Position numbers and translations under genes: made by a program. From contig NZ_DATAGQ010000145.1 of NCBI RefSeq assembly GCF_036263595.1, forward strand, positions 1 through 51,163: a stretch of DNA of 51,163 nucleotides, written 5' to 3'. The stretch is from Geminicoccus sp036263595 (GTDB lineage: Bacteria > Pseudomonadota > Alphaproteobacteria > Geminicoccales > Geminicoccaceae). Position 1 is the stretch's first letter. Each line of letters opens with the position of its first letter. Below, piece after piece: positions 8,700-16,682 of this stretch. Below the pieces are notes generated by a model that was not told the DNA's origin, made no database searches, and saw nothing but the letters and a program-made list of their open reading frames with translations.

Positions 8700-10022
8700 T
8701 CAGGTCGTGGCCATGTCCCTCGCCCGCTCCTGCCGGACTGGCGCCGCTTCCTGATCTGCCCCTGTCTGGCCGAGGACGGGCTGTCCACCGACCGGCACCA
8801 GCCGCGCCGGCCCCATTGGCACCTGCGTCGCCGATGCGGCGAAAAGGTGGAAGAGGCCAAGCGCCGCCACGGCCACTCGTCCAGCCGCCGGTTCGCCCCG
8901 CAGCGTCGTCGCTGCCGCCAGCAACAAGTTAACGCCGCTGCCGGCGTCCATGTTGAGGTGGACCGTCATCGGAAGCTTGCGCGCGGCCCCAAGCTCGTAG
9001 TCGGTGAAAAGGCTGTAGCTCGTGGCCATGAGCCCGTTCATGGCAAGCAGCTTCTCCGTACGCGGGCCCCACCCCATCGCGCGCGGCACCGTCAGGCAGA
9101 ATGCTGCAGTCAGATAGTCCAGCACGCCGTGGGCCAGCGTCGAGATCGGCTTGGTCGGAGCGAGGGGATCGTGACGGGCATCGGAGGCAGGGACAACGGT
9201 GCCGTCCGCCGGGGCCGGCAACGGCCAGTCCAATTGTCCCTGCAGGAAGGAATGAACCAGCCGCGCCGTGATCTGTGCCGCAGAATAGTGCACGTTGTGC
9301 GCGGCACCCTCGACGACGACGAGCCTGCCGTTCGGCAGGAGCCGCGTGAACTCCTCCGCCCACTCCTGCGATAAGGTCATGTCATGCTCGCCGCGCACCA
9401 CCAGGGCCGGCGCCTGCACATCGGGCAGCCTTGTCTCGATCGGATCACCCACCGTGCGGCGCAACTGTTGGATCATGCGCGGAATGCCTGCCGACGCGTA
9501 ATCCGCCTGCATGATCGGATTGAGCGAGGGCAACTCGAACGGCATGTTCATGACGACGAGGGGATACTGGCGCGCAGGCGTCCGGTAGCGCGGATCCGGC
9601 GTAGGGCCGGTCAGGATCAGCCGCTCGACGCGCTCGGGGAACCGCACCGCCACGTCGACCACGACCTGGACACCGACCGAGTTTCCGAAAAGGACGGCAC
9701 GCTGGATCCCGCATGCGTCCATCCAGGCCAGCAGATGGTCCGCCTGTTCGCGCACATCCGGTCCCGCCGGCCAGGACGCACCGGCCGGAGGGGGGCTGCT
9801 GCCAAAGCCCGGCAGGTCCGGTGCGAGCACGTCATAGCCAAGCGCCAGCCTGCGTCCCAAAGGGACCATGTATCGGCTGGAGAGCCCTAGGCCATGAACC
9901 AGCACGATTGGTGCCTTGCCATGGCCCTCCATGCTGCCGCGCCAGGTTCGCGCGTGCATGCTGATGCCGAGCGACGGCACCTTCGTCCAGACGCTTCGTG
10001 GGGTGCGGGAAGTGCCGAACAT
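8700..10022 (-). CDS. alpha/beta hydrolase fused to a C-terminal membrane (SPW-like) domain, 440 aa
   Basis: I placed the start at ATG 10022 (MFGTSRTPRSVWTK), which has AAAGGG eight bases upstream; the frame is open to 10175 but that extension looks non-coding. Residues 35-265 form an alpha/beta hydrolase: oxyanion region HGLG (43-46), nucleophile Ser115 in GNSVG, acid Asp214 in GEHD and His242 in GAAHN. Residues 290-400 form a second domain with hydrophobic helices and the words AHGVLDYLTAAF and LFTDYELGAARKLPM. It resembles SPW-repeat membrane proteins, where an SxxHGVLDYxxG and a LxTDYELG motif are usual. The enzyme is probably tethered to the inner membrane by its C terminus. Substrate unknown. 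It stands alone on this strand, with non-coding DNA on both sides. Confidence 0.8.
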   Translation of the reverse strand: MFGTSRTPRSVWTKVPSLGISMHARTWRGSMEGHGKAPIVLVHGLGLSSRYMVPLGRRLALGYDVLAPDLPGFGSSPPPAGASWPAGPDVREQADHLLAWMDACGIQRAVLFGNSVGVQVVVDVAVRFPERVERLILTGPTPDPRYRTPARQYPLVVMNMPFELPSLNPIMQADYASAGIPRMIQQLRRTVGDPIETRLPDVQAPALVVRGEHDMTLSQEWAEEFTRLLPNGRLVVVEGAAHNVHYSAAQITARLVHSFLQGQLDWPLPAPADGTVVPASDARHDPLAPTKPISTLAHGVLDYLTAAFCLTVPRAMGWGPRTEKLLAMNGLMATSYSLFTDYELGAARKLPMTVHLNMDAGSGVNLLLAAATTLRGEPAAGRVAVAALGLFHLFAASATQVPMGPARLVPVGGQPVLGQTGADQEAAPVRQERARDMATT

Positions 10023-10605
10023 CGCGATGGCCCTTTGATCCGGAGGAAGCGGACAGGATGGGAGGGTCCGCTCGGGAGGATGGAACGTCGTGGCGAGCGC
10101 GAACCTGCAAGGTCGATCGAGCCGTCCCGTCGGCTCCCATTGAAGCCCGGGGCAGCAGCCGTTCCGCATGGTCACGCGCGGCCGTAACCGGACAGACTGG
10201 CCAGGGTTTCGAGATACATCTACTGCTGGGTTTATTCTACCGAAGCGCCGCCCGACTATGCCTCGGCTGAAGGGTGTTCGGTTTCACAGTGACGATCGCG
10301 TGCCTAATCATCATGTGGCGCGATCGCATCTTGAGAACTTACTCACCTGCGCCGGCTAAGCTGGGCCCTCAACCTGCAGAATCGCAGTCGGCAAATGGCA
10401 GCCGCCGCCGGCCGGCGCTGGTCCCCCAGCCCATCTCACTGTTGCCCTCGCCAGCTTGCGCGCAGGCGTCACCCCAGGAGGTGAGAATCCCTGTGGCCTT
10501 GTAAGGCATGCCGGCCGCACGACAGCGTCCGCATGCGCAACTGCGGGGAACCGGTTCGCCGGTCGCAGCCGCGCATGTCTGGCACCAGCCTCGTCGAACG
10601 CCGCG
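10023..10605. other. non-coding region upstream of the hydrolase gene
   Basis: This 583-bp stretch should hold the hydrolase promoter near 10030-10100 and the 3' untranslated region of the malonyl-CoA synthetase gene near 10600. A GTG-started plus-strand frame at 10274-10504 begins with a hydrophobic run (FTVTIACLIIMW) but has no ribosome site and a low-complexity tail, so I do not call it. A short GCTGG-tccc-CCAGC hairpin lies near 10425. I see nothing else. Confidence 0.4.
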
Positions 10606-12120
10606 TCACCCGTCCAGCAGGCTGGCGAACCGCTCGCGCAAGACGTTCTTCTGGACCTTGCCCATGCTGTTGCGCGGCAACTCGTCCACGAAGCAGACCC
10701 GCTTGGGTAGCTTGTAGCGTGCCAGCCGCTCGGCCAGCGCATCGATTGTGGCAGCTTCATCGGGCGTGGCACCCGCGCTCGGCACCACCACCGCCACCAC
10801 GGCTTCGCCGAAGTCCGGGTGGCGGACGCCGATCACTGCGCTTTCGGAGACCCACGCCAGCTGGTCGAGTTCAGTCTCGATTTCCTTCGGGTAGACATTG
10901 TAGCCACCAGAGATGACCAAGTCCTTCCCGCGGCCGACGATGTGCAGGTAGCCGCGCTCGTCGAGCCGGCCGAGGTCGCCGGTGATGAAGAATCCGTCCT
11001 CACGGAACTCGGAGGCGGTCTTCTCGGGCATGCGCCAGTAGCCCTTGAAGACGTTGGGGCCCCGCACCTCGATCATCCCTATCTGGCCATCGGGCAACCC
11101 CGCACCGGTTTCGGCATCCACGACCCGCAGTTCCACGCCGGGCAATGGCAAGCCTACGGTGCCGGCGATGCGCGGACCGTCATAGGGATTGGACGTGTTC
11201 ATGTTGGTCTCGGTCATGCCGTAGCGCTCGAGGATGGCATGGCCGGTCCTCTCGGCGAATGCGGCATGGGTTTCCGCGCGCAACGGTGCCGAGCCGGAGA
11301 CGAACAGGCGCATGCCAGCCGTCGCTTGCCGCGTGAGATCCGGCTGCTGCAGAAGGCGTGTATAGAAGGTGGGCACGCCCATCAGCACGGTGCCGCGCTC
11401 CATCATCCGCAGCACCTCGTCCGCATCGAAGCACGGCAGGAAAATCATTGATGCGCCTGCCATGAGCACAGTGTTGGTCGCGACGAACAGCCCGTGCGTA
11501 TGAAAGATCGGCAAGGCGTGGATCAGCACGTCGTCCTGGGAGAAATGCCAGTAGTCGACAAGCACCCGCGCGCTCGATGCGAGGTTCTCGTGCGTCAGCA
11601 TGGCGCCTTTGGAGCGGCCGGTCGTGCCCGAGGTATAGAGGATGGCCGCAAGGTCGTCCGGCTCCCGTGCTACATCCTCGAACTGGGTCACCTGCTCCTT
11701 CGAGCCAAGCATCAGGCTGCCCTTTCCCTCCTCCCCGAGGGTCAGCAGGCTGGCACCGGTCTCGTACACGGCCGATGCAAGAGTCTCCACCCGCACGGGA
11801 TCGAGCACCACGAGCTTCGGCTCCGCATCGCCCAGGAAGTAGGATACCTCATGGTCGGTGTAGGCCGTGTTCAGTGGCAGGTATACCGCACCCGCGCGGA
11901 CGCAGGCGAGATAGATCATCAGCGCCTCGATGGTCTTCTCGGTTTGGACGGCGACCCGGTCGCCCGGCTCCACCCCTTGCGCCAGCAGCAGGTTCGCGAT
12001 GCGCCCGCTGAGATCGAGCATCCCGCCATAGGTCATGGCCGGACCGTCAGCGGTGTGCAGGAGGACCCGGTCCCTGCTTGGCATACGGTCCAGGAAATGG
12101 CCGAAGAGATGATTGCTCAT
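10606..12120 (-). CDS. matB: malonyl-CoA synthetase (malonate--CoA ligase), 504 aa
   Basis: It belongs to the ANL superfamily and would convert malonate, ATP and CoA to malonyl-CoA, AMP and pyrophosphate in the cytoplasm. The start is ATG 12120 (MSNHLFGHFLDRMPSRDRV), the usual start for MatB proteins; the frame is open further upstream but that part is not protein-like. The ATP P-loop LYTSGTTGRSKG is at residues 161-172, followed by the adenine motif YGMTETNMNTSNP, the hinge GRGKDLVISGGYN, the MatB-like GYNVYPKEIE, and the C-terminal catalytic Lys in NSMGKVQKN. Length and motifs fit MatB better than long-chain acyl-CoA ligases. It lies 44 bp downstream of the amidase gene on the same strand. 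The usual partners MatA and MatC are absent, so malonate probably comes from the amidase step; that is inference. Confidence 0.85.
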   Translation of the reverse strand: MSNHLFGHFLDRMPSRDRVLLHTADGPAMTYGGMLDLSGRIANLLLAQGVEPGDRVAVQTEKTIEALMIYLACVRAGAVYLPLNTAYTDHEVSYFLGDAEPKLVVLDPVRVETLASAVYETGASLLTLGEEGKGSLMLGSKEQVTQFEDVAREPDDLAAILYTSGTTGRSKGAMLTHENLASSARVLVDYWHFSQDDVLIHALPIFHTHGLFVATNTVLMAGASMIFLPCFDADEVLRMMERGTVLMGVPTFYTRLLQQPDLTRQATAGMRLFVSGSAPLRAETHAAFAERTGHAILERYGMTETNMNTSNPYDGPRIAGTVGLPLPGVELRVVDAETGAGLPDGQIGMIEVRGPNVFKGYWRMPEKTASEFREDGFFITGDLGRLDERGYLHIVGRGKDLVISGGYNVYPKEIETELDQLAWVSESAVIGVRHPDFGEAVVAVVVPSAGATPDEAATIDALAERLARYKLPKRVCFVDELPRNSMGKVQKNVLRERFASLLDG

Positions 12121-12164
12121 ACGATGACTGTCTCCGTCCAACCCTGGACCGGCCGCTCGAAGGT

Positions 12165-13655
12165 TCAACCGAGCTTGCGGCCCGCCGGGATTCGATAGCT
12201 GTCCTTCCAGGGCCTGAGCCGCTCGAAGGTTGCACAGGCCGCGAGGAGATCCGCATCGGCATGCCGCCTGCCCACAATCTGCAGACCCACCGGCAGGCCG
12301 TTGGCCGCGAGCCCCGCCGGCAGAGAGGCCGCTGGATGGCCTGTGAAGTTGATGAAATAGGTCATGCACCAGCCGATCAGCCGCTCCACCTGCTCCCCGT
12401 TGATCTCCGCAGGGCCCATGGTGTCGCCGTCATCCGCATTCTCGACAGCCAAGCACGCCAGCGTCGGGCTGATCAGGAAATCATGCGTCGCCATCACAGC
12501 GTGGATGGCATCGAAGATCTCCGTGCGCATCACCTGGTCGCGCTCGATGTCCACCGCGCTGAGCTGGTAGCCCCGCTCGATCCAGTTGCGGAGGGCAGGC
12601 GGAAAGTCGTCGGCATGATCGCGCATCAGGTCCAGGCCATTCGCCTTGAATGCCTCCAACGCACCGATGTTCAACGGCAGGATGAGCCGGCACCAAAGTT
12701 CGGCCAGCTGATAGTGGGACCGCTTGATGCCGAGCTTCACCGGCTCGACGATGGCACCAGCCTCCTCGAAGACCTTCACAGCCTGTGCCACCACCTCGGC
12801 GACCTTCGGGTCAACCGGGAACACATCAAGGTCAGGGCTCCAGGCGATCCGCATGCCCTTGATCGATCCGGAGGTGGCACCGATGAAATCGACCTTCTCC
12901 GGCAAGCTGAACGGGTCGCGATCGTCCGGCCCGTTGATGGCCGTGAGCACCAAGGCCGCATCGGCCACGCTTCGCGTGAGCGGCCCTTCGAAGATGAAGG
13001 GCGTGTTGCCGCCGAACGCGTTGGGCCGGGTGATCGTGGGCACGCGTCCCCAGGATTGCTTGTAGCCGAACACGCCGCACCACGACGCCGGGATACGGAT
13101 CGAGCCGCCGCCATCCGTCCCCTCCGCAAACGGCACCAGCCCGTCCGCTACCGCGCCGGCGCTGCCGCCCGAGGATCCCCCCGTGTTGTGCTTCGTGTTG
13201 AACGGGTTGCGGGACGGCCCGAACAGGTAGTTGTCGCAGGTTCCACGGAAGCCGAAGGTCGGGCTGTTGCCCTTGCCAAGGAGGATCGCGCCGGCCTGTT
13301 GCACCCGCTCGGAGAAGACACAGTTGAGGTCCGGGCGAAAGTCCTTGAGAGCGCGCACACCACCAGCCGTTGCTGGCCAGCCCGGCTTGAAGTCGAACAG
13401 GTCTTTGAGGATGCCTGGAACGCCGAACAATGGCCCGAGTTCGCCGCCCTGCATCAGCTTCTGCTCGGCCGCCTTGGCCTCCGCGCGAGCTCCTTCGTGG
13501 TCGACGAAGGTCAGCGCCGTGATCGACGGGTTGCGTGCGTCGATCCGCTCGAGAAAAGCATCGACCACCTCGACTGGCGACAGTTTCTTGCGCCGAATCC
13601 GGCCGGCGATGTCGGTGACGTCGGCATAGGCGAGTTCGTCGGACAGGCTGCTCAT
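12165..13655 (-). CDS. amidase-signature hydrolase, 496 aa
   Basis: The start is ATG 13655 (MSSLSDELAYADVTD) with AGGAG five bases upstream; the 19 extra in-frame codons before it are not convincing. The Ser-cisSer-Lys triad of the family is visible: Lys84 in GILKDLFD, cis-Ser around 162 in GGSSGGSAG, and Ser185 in DGGGSIRIPA. No signal peptide, so cytoplasmic. It would hydrolyse a carboxamide, releasing ammonia or urea. The next gene downstream is malonyl-CoA synthetase, so malonamate (as in Bradyrhizobium malonamidase) or ureidomalonate (as in barbiturate breakdown) are the most attractive substrates. The family is broad, and aryl or aliphatic amides cannot be excluded. The stop is 44 bp from matB; the 6PGDH-like gene lies 66 bp upstream on the same strand. 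Confidence 0.85.
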   Translation of the reverse strand: MSSLSDELAYADVTDIAGRIRRKKLSPVEVVDAFLERIDARNPSITALTFVDHEGARAEAKAAEQKLMQGGELGPLFGVPGILKDLFDFKPGWPATAGGVRALKDFRPDLNCVFSERVQQAGAILLGKGNSPTFGFRGTCDNYLFGPSRNPFNTKHNTGGSSGGSAGAVADGLVPFAEGTDGGGSIRIPASWCGVFGYKQSWGRVPTITRPNAFGGNTPFIFEGPLTRSVADAALVLTAINGPDDRDPFSLPEKVDFIGATSGSIKGMRIAWSPDLDVFPVDPKVAEVVAQAVKVFEEAGAIVEPVKLGIKRSHYQLAELWCRLILPLNIGALEAFKANGLDLMRDHADDFPPALRNWIERGYQLSAVDIERDQVMRTEIFDAIHAVMATHDFLISPTLACLAVENADDGDTMGPAEINGEQVERLIGWCMTYFINFTGHPAASLPAGLAANGLPVGLQIVGRRHADADLLAACATFERLRPWKDSYRIPAGRKLG

Positions 13656-13721
13656 GGTGCTCCTCGCTTCTTGCTTGGACCACGAGTGGCACCGTGCAGG
13701 CGGCTCAGGCAACCGGAAACG

Positions 13722-14513
13722 TCAGAGGATTTCGTCAGGAGGCTGATAAGGTCCGACGCGAGGCAGTGCATGCGGCGTGATATGCTGCTCCAGCTGCTCG
13801 ACGCGGTCGAGCATCACGGCCTGGGCCAGAAGCGGAATGGCGGCCTCCAGGCGGATGGCGTCATCGAGCACCCAGGCGGCTCGACCGTCTACCGGCGCTC
13901 GCTCGGGAATGAGCGCGTTCAGCACGCCACTCACGTCGATCTCCAGGGGCAGTGCCTCCAGCATCTGCCGGAGTTCGCCTCGGGCCTGGCTTGCCACGGC
14001 AGCGACCGAATCACCGAGACCCTGGGCGTAATGGGCCGTACCAGCATGGCCGCAGCGGACCAGCCGGTCCTGCGGGACCAGCTTGTGCAGCACCGGGACG
14101 GCGAGTTCCACGCCCTCGGCGTCGCCTGCGACGAGCAGACGCTCGGCGTTCATCGATCCGATGAAGGCCATGTCGACATGGTAGATCGACCGATGCCTCA
14201 TGCGTCGGAACCGGCGCAACGTGTCCACCCAATAGCTGCCGGTGACGTCGATCACGACGTCGCCCGGCTCCAGCCACTGGTAGACGGCCTCCAGAACGTC
14301 GTCGACCAGTGGTCCCGCCGGCAGGTCGAGCACGATCCGGCGCGGAAACTCAAGCTGATCGAAGAAGCTGCGCTCGCCCTGGACGACGCGCGCATCAGCC
14401 GGGGGCGCCGGTTCGCCCGGCACGTCACGGCGTGCCACGACATCCAGGTCCGCCGATGCGAGCTTGGCGCCGATGCCATGGGCATTGCCCATGAGGCCCA
14501 CTGCCAACTTCAC
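13722..14513 (-). CDS. 6-phosphogluconate-dehydrogenase-like NAD(P)-binding protein, 263 aa
   Basis: The N terminus MKLAVGLMGNAHGIGAKLA has the layout of the GxGxMG dinucleotide loop of the beta-hydroxyacid dehydrogenase/6PGDH superfamily, but the glycines are altered. GDVVIDVTGSYWVDTLRRFR corresponds to the GDxxIDGGNSxxxDxxRR substrate motif of 6PGDH, with the Asn lost. A segment ending HCGHAGTAHYAQGLGDSV corresponds to GPxGxGHxxKMVHNGIE, where the catalytic Lys is replaced by Gln. It is shorter than NAD-dependent Gnd (about 300 aa). The missing Lys and Asn suggest a changed or lost dehydrogenase activity. It is the first gene of a same-strand group with the amidase and MatB. Role unknown. 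Confidence 0.6.
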   Translation of the reverse strand: MKLAVGLMGNAHGIGAKLASADLDVVARRDVPGEPAPPADARVVQGERSFFDQLEFPRRIVLDLPAGPLVDDVLEAVYQWLEPGDVVIDVTGSYWVDTLRRFRRMRHRSIYHVDMAFIGSMNAERLLVAGDAEGVELAVPVLHKLVPQDRLVRCGHAGTAHYAQGLGDSVAAVASQARGELRQMLEALPLEIDVSGVLNALIPERAPVDGRAAWVLDDAIRLEAAIPLLAQAVMLDRVEQLEQHITPHALPRVGPYQPPDEIL

Positions 14514-14599
14514 CTGCCTCTCCCCATGCTCGTGATACAGCTACGGATCACGCCGGAGCACCGAAAGGCGCAGGACGGTCGCTGCGACAATGCGGACCC

Positions 14600-14626
14600 A
14601 AAAAGAAGGCCGGCAGAACGCCGGCC
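14600..14626 (-). terminator. rho-independent terminator after the small secreted peptide gene
   Basis: Read on the minus strand, a GGCCGGC stem (14626-14620), loop GTTCT and GCCGGCC arm (14614-14608) are followed by TTCTTTTT. It begins 25 bp past the stop of the 52-aa gene and would insulate the 6PGDH-amidase-matB group from that transcript. It is the clearest intrinsic terminator I see in the window. Confidence 0.85.
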
Positions 14627-14651
14627 CATGCAGTTCACAGCAGCAACGGCT

Positions 14652-14810
14652 TCAGCCGCGGCTCTGGCTGGCCGCCGAACCCTTATCGGCGCCAGGCGCC
14701 TTGTGGATCTGGGACTGAGCGACCTGATCCTTATAGGGGCATTGGGCGGCCGCAGGTAGCGCCGCCGCCGAGAAGAGGAGGCCGGTGATCACCAAGGCAA
14801 GGACGCGCAT
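14652..14810 (-). CDS. small secreted peptide, 52 aa
   Basis: ATG 14810 is preceded by AGGAG at eight bases. The product starts MRVLALVITGLLFSAAALPA and continues AAQCPYKDQVAQSQIHKAPG, with a clean Sec signal peptide, a likely cleavage after AAA near residue 22, and a ~30-residue mature part with one Cys close to the new N terminus. The mature sequence is polar and probably unstructured. The Cys at position 24 is not in a lipobox I can defend. A rho-independent terminator follows 25 bp after the stop, so this is a complete stand-alone transcription unit between RecQ and the 6PGDH-like gene. Function unknown; an exported toxin, metal-binding or signalling peptide are all open. Confidence 0.7.
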   Translation of the reverse strand: MRVLALVITGLLFSAAALPAAAQCPYKDQVAQSQIHKAPGADKGSAASQSRG

Positions 14811-14873
14811 GCTCCAACTCCTTTTAGTGCATCCAGTCTCAAACTGGCATCCTTGCCGCGAGATGGCCAGGGT

Positions 14874-16682
14874 TCACCTGACGGTTTCTCCAAGCATATC
14901 CAGCACCATGCTGCCGTAGCGCTCCAGCTTGGTGGCACCCACGCCGGGCACGGCCGCCAGCTCTCCAAGAGTCGCCGGTCTGCCACGAGCAATGGCGGCG
15001 AGCGTCGCATCATGGAAGATCACATAGGGTGGCACGCCCTGCGCCCGTGCCTCGGCGAGCCGCCAGCGCCTCAATGCCGCGAACAAGTCCTGCCCGGGAC
15101 CCGTCAGTTGCTGATCGTCGCGCGGCTGGTCGCGGCTTGCCTTGGCGCGCCCTGGGTCGACCCGCAGCGAGATCCGCTGCTCGCCACGCAGAACGGGCCG
15201 CACCGTTTCCGACAGGTGCAACCCTCCGTGGCCATCCACGTCGACCACAACCAGTTCGAGGGCAGCCAGCTGACGAAGGATCGATCGCCACCTGGCGGTG
15301 CTGATGCCCTTGCCGACGCCGAAGGTCGGCAGCCTGTCGTGCTGCAACTGGTCGACCCGCTCCGTCCGATTGCCCACGAGCACGTCGATGACGTGGCCAG
15401 CACCGAACCGTTGCCCGGTCCGGAAGATGGCGGACAGCGCCATCTGCGCATGCTCCGTACCATCATAGCTGGCAACCGGAACCATGCAGGTATCGCAGTT
15501 GCCGCAAGGAACTGGCAGTTCTTCGCCAAAATAGGCCAGCAGCACCTGTCGGCGGCACCGGGTCGTTTCGGCATAGGCGAGCAAGCTGGCCAGCTTGTGC
15601 CGGTCGCTGCGCTTCTTGTCGTCGTCGCCGTCGCCGTTCCGGATCTGCGCGAACGTCCGGGCGACGTCGTCCATGCCGTAGGCCATCCAGGCATGGGCAG
15701 GGTCGCCGTCGCGACCGGCGCGCCCGATCTCCTGGTAGTAGGCTTCGAAGCTCTTCGGCAGGTCGACATGGCCGACGAAGCGGACGTCCGGCTTGTCGAT
15801 CCCCATCCCGAACGCGATCGTCGCGACCATGACGAGCCCGTCCTCGGCCAGGAAGCGGTCCTGACGCCGGGACCGCTCGTCGCTTTCCAGCCCGGCATGA
15901 TACGAGGTGGCCGGTATCCCCTGCCCGCTGAGCCAGGCCGCGAGATCGTCGACCTTGGCGCGGGACTGACAGTAGACGATGCCGCTCTGGCCCTGATGGT
16001 GCAGCCGGATCATGTCCAGCAGCTGGCGCTTCGGGTTGTCCTTGACGGTGACGGTCAGGTGGATGTTCGGCCGGTCGAAGCTGGCGCGGAACACCTGGCC
16101 GTCGTGAAGGTACAGCCGCTCGATGATCTCCTGCTCCGTGCGCCGGTCGGCGGTCGCGGTGAGCGCGATCCTGGGCACATCGGGGAAGCGGCGGTGCAGG
16201 ACCGACAGCGCCAGGTAGTCGGGGCGAAAGTCATGCCCCCACTGGCTGACGCAGTGCGCCTCGTCGATGGCGAACAGGACGGGACACCAGCGCTCGAGCC
16301 GGTCGAGGAAGCCATCCGCCTGAAACCGCTCCGGCGCCACATAGAGAAGTCGGATCTCCCCCTGGTCGAGCTGGCGTTCCAGCAGCCGCCGCTCCGGTAA
16401 TGCTACACCCGAATGGAGGGCGGCTGCTTTCACCCCCAGCTGCCGCAACGCTTCCACCTGGTCGCGCATGAGCGCCACGAGCGGCGAGATCACCAAGGTG
16501 AGCCCACTCAGGCACAAGGCCGGCACCTGGTAACATAGCGACTTGCCGCCGCCGGTCGGCATCAGGACCAGCGCGTCGCCGCCCTCGACGACATGGCGGA
16601 CGATCGCTTCCTGCGCGCCGCGGAAGCGATCGTAGCCGAAGACATCGCGAAGGACCTCGAGCGGGTCGGCGGATCCCGTCAC
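14874..16682 (-). CDS. recQ: ATP-dependent DNA helicase RecQ, 602 aa
   Basis: A 3'-5' superfamily 2 helicase for recombination and repair. The start is GTG 16682, overlapping the hydantoinase stop as GTGA; the open frame before it is antisense-like filler. RecQ motif 0 is FRGAQEAIVRHVVEGGDALV, Walker A MPTGGGKS (41-48), DEAH at 140-143, ALTATAD, and the aromatic loop HCVSQWGHDFRPDY. Helicase C follows, with TSYHAGL and QEIGRAGRDG. The zinc site C-(x)n-PCGNCDTC lies near 410-435, then a winged-helix (RQC) region, and an HRDC domain ends the protein (about 520-600). Full-length and apparently functional. Translational coupling to a metabolic enzyme is unusual for recQ. Confidence 0.95.
   Translation of the reverse strand: MTGSADPLEVLRDVFGYDRFRGAQEAIVRHVVEGGDALVLMPTGGGKSLCYQVPALCLSGLTLVISPLVALMRDQVEALRQLGVKAAALHSGVALPERRLLERQLDQGEIRLLYVAPERFQADGFLDRLERWCPVLFAIDEAHCVSQWGHDFRPDYLALSVLHRRFPDVPRIALTATADRRTEQEIIERLYLHDGQVFRASFDRPNIHLTVTVKDNPKRQLLDMIRLHHQGQSGIVYCQSRAKVDDLAAWLSGQGIPATSYHAGLESDERSRRQDRFLAEDGLVMVATIAFGMGIDKPDVRFVGHVDLPKSFEAYYQEIGRAGRDGDPAHAWMAYGMDDVARTFAQIRNGDGDDDKKRSDRHKLASLLAYAETTRCRRQVLLAYFGEELPVPCGNCDTCMVPVASYDGTEHAQMALSAIFRTGQRFGAGHVIDVLVGNRTERVDQLQHDRLPTFGVGKGISTARWRSILRQLAALELVVVDVDGHGGLHLSETVRPVLRGEQRISLRVDPGRAKASRDQPRDDQQLTGPGQDLFAALRRWRLAEARAQGVPPYVIFHDATLAAIARGRPATLGELAAVPGVGATKLERYGSMVLDMLGETVR

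Noticed and set aside
10274..10504. Short plus-strand frame starting with a hydrophobic segment
   Set aside because: No ribosome site, GTG start only, and a low-complexity Pro/Ser tail; insufficient support.
10470..10510. Words resembling part of a cobalamin riboswitch
   Set aside because: The stem set and conserved boxes are not present, and neighbouring genes have no cobalamin link.
12078..14759. 893-aa plus-strand open frame
   Set aside because: It runs antisense to the MatB, amidase and 6PGDH-like genes, is Arg/His/Gly-rich with no recognisable domain, and is a typical GC-rich shadow.
14853..16400. 515-aa plus-strand open frame
   Set aside because: It lies antisense to recQ, with no ribosome site or domain.
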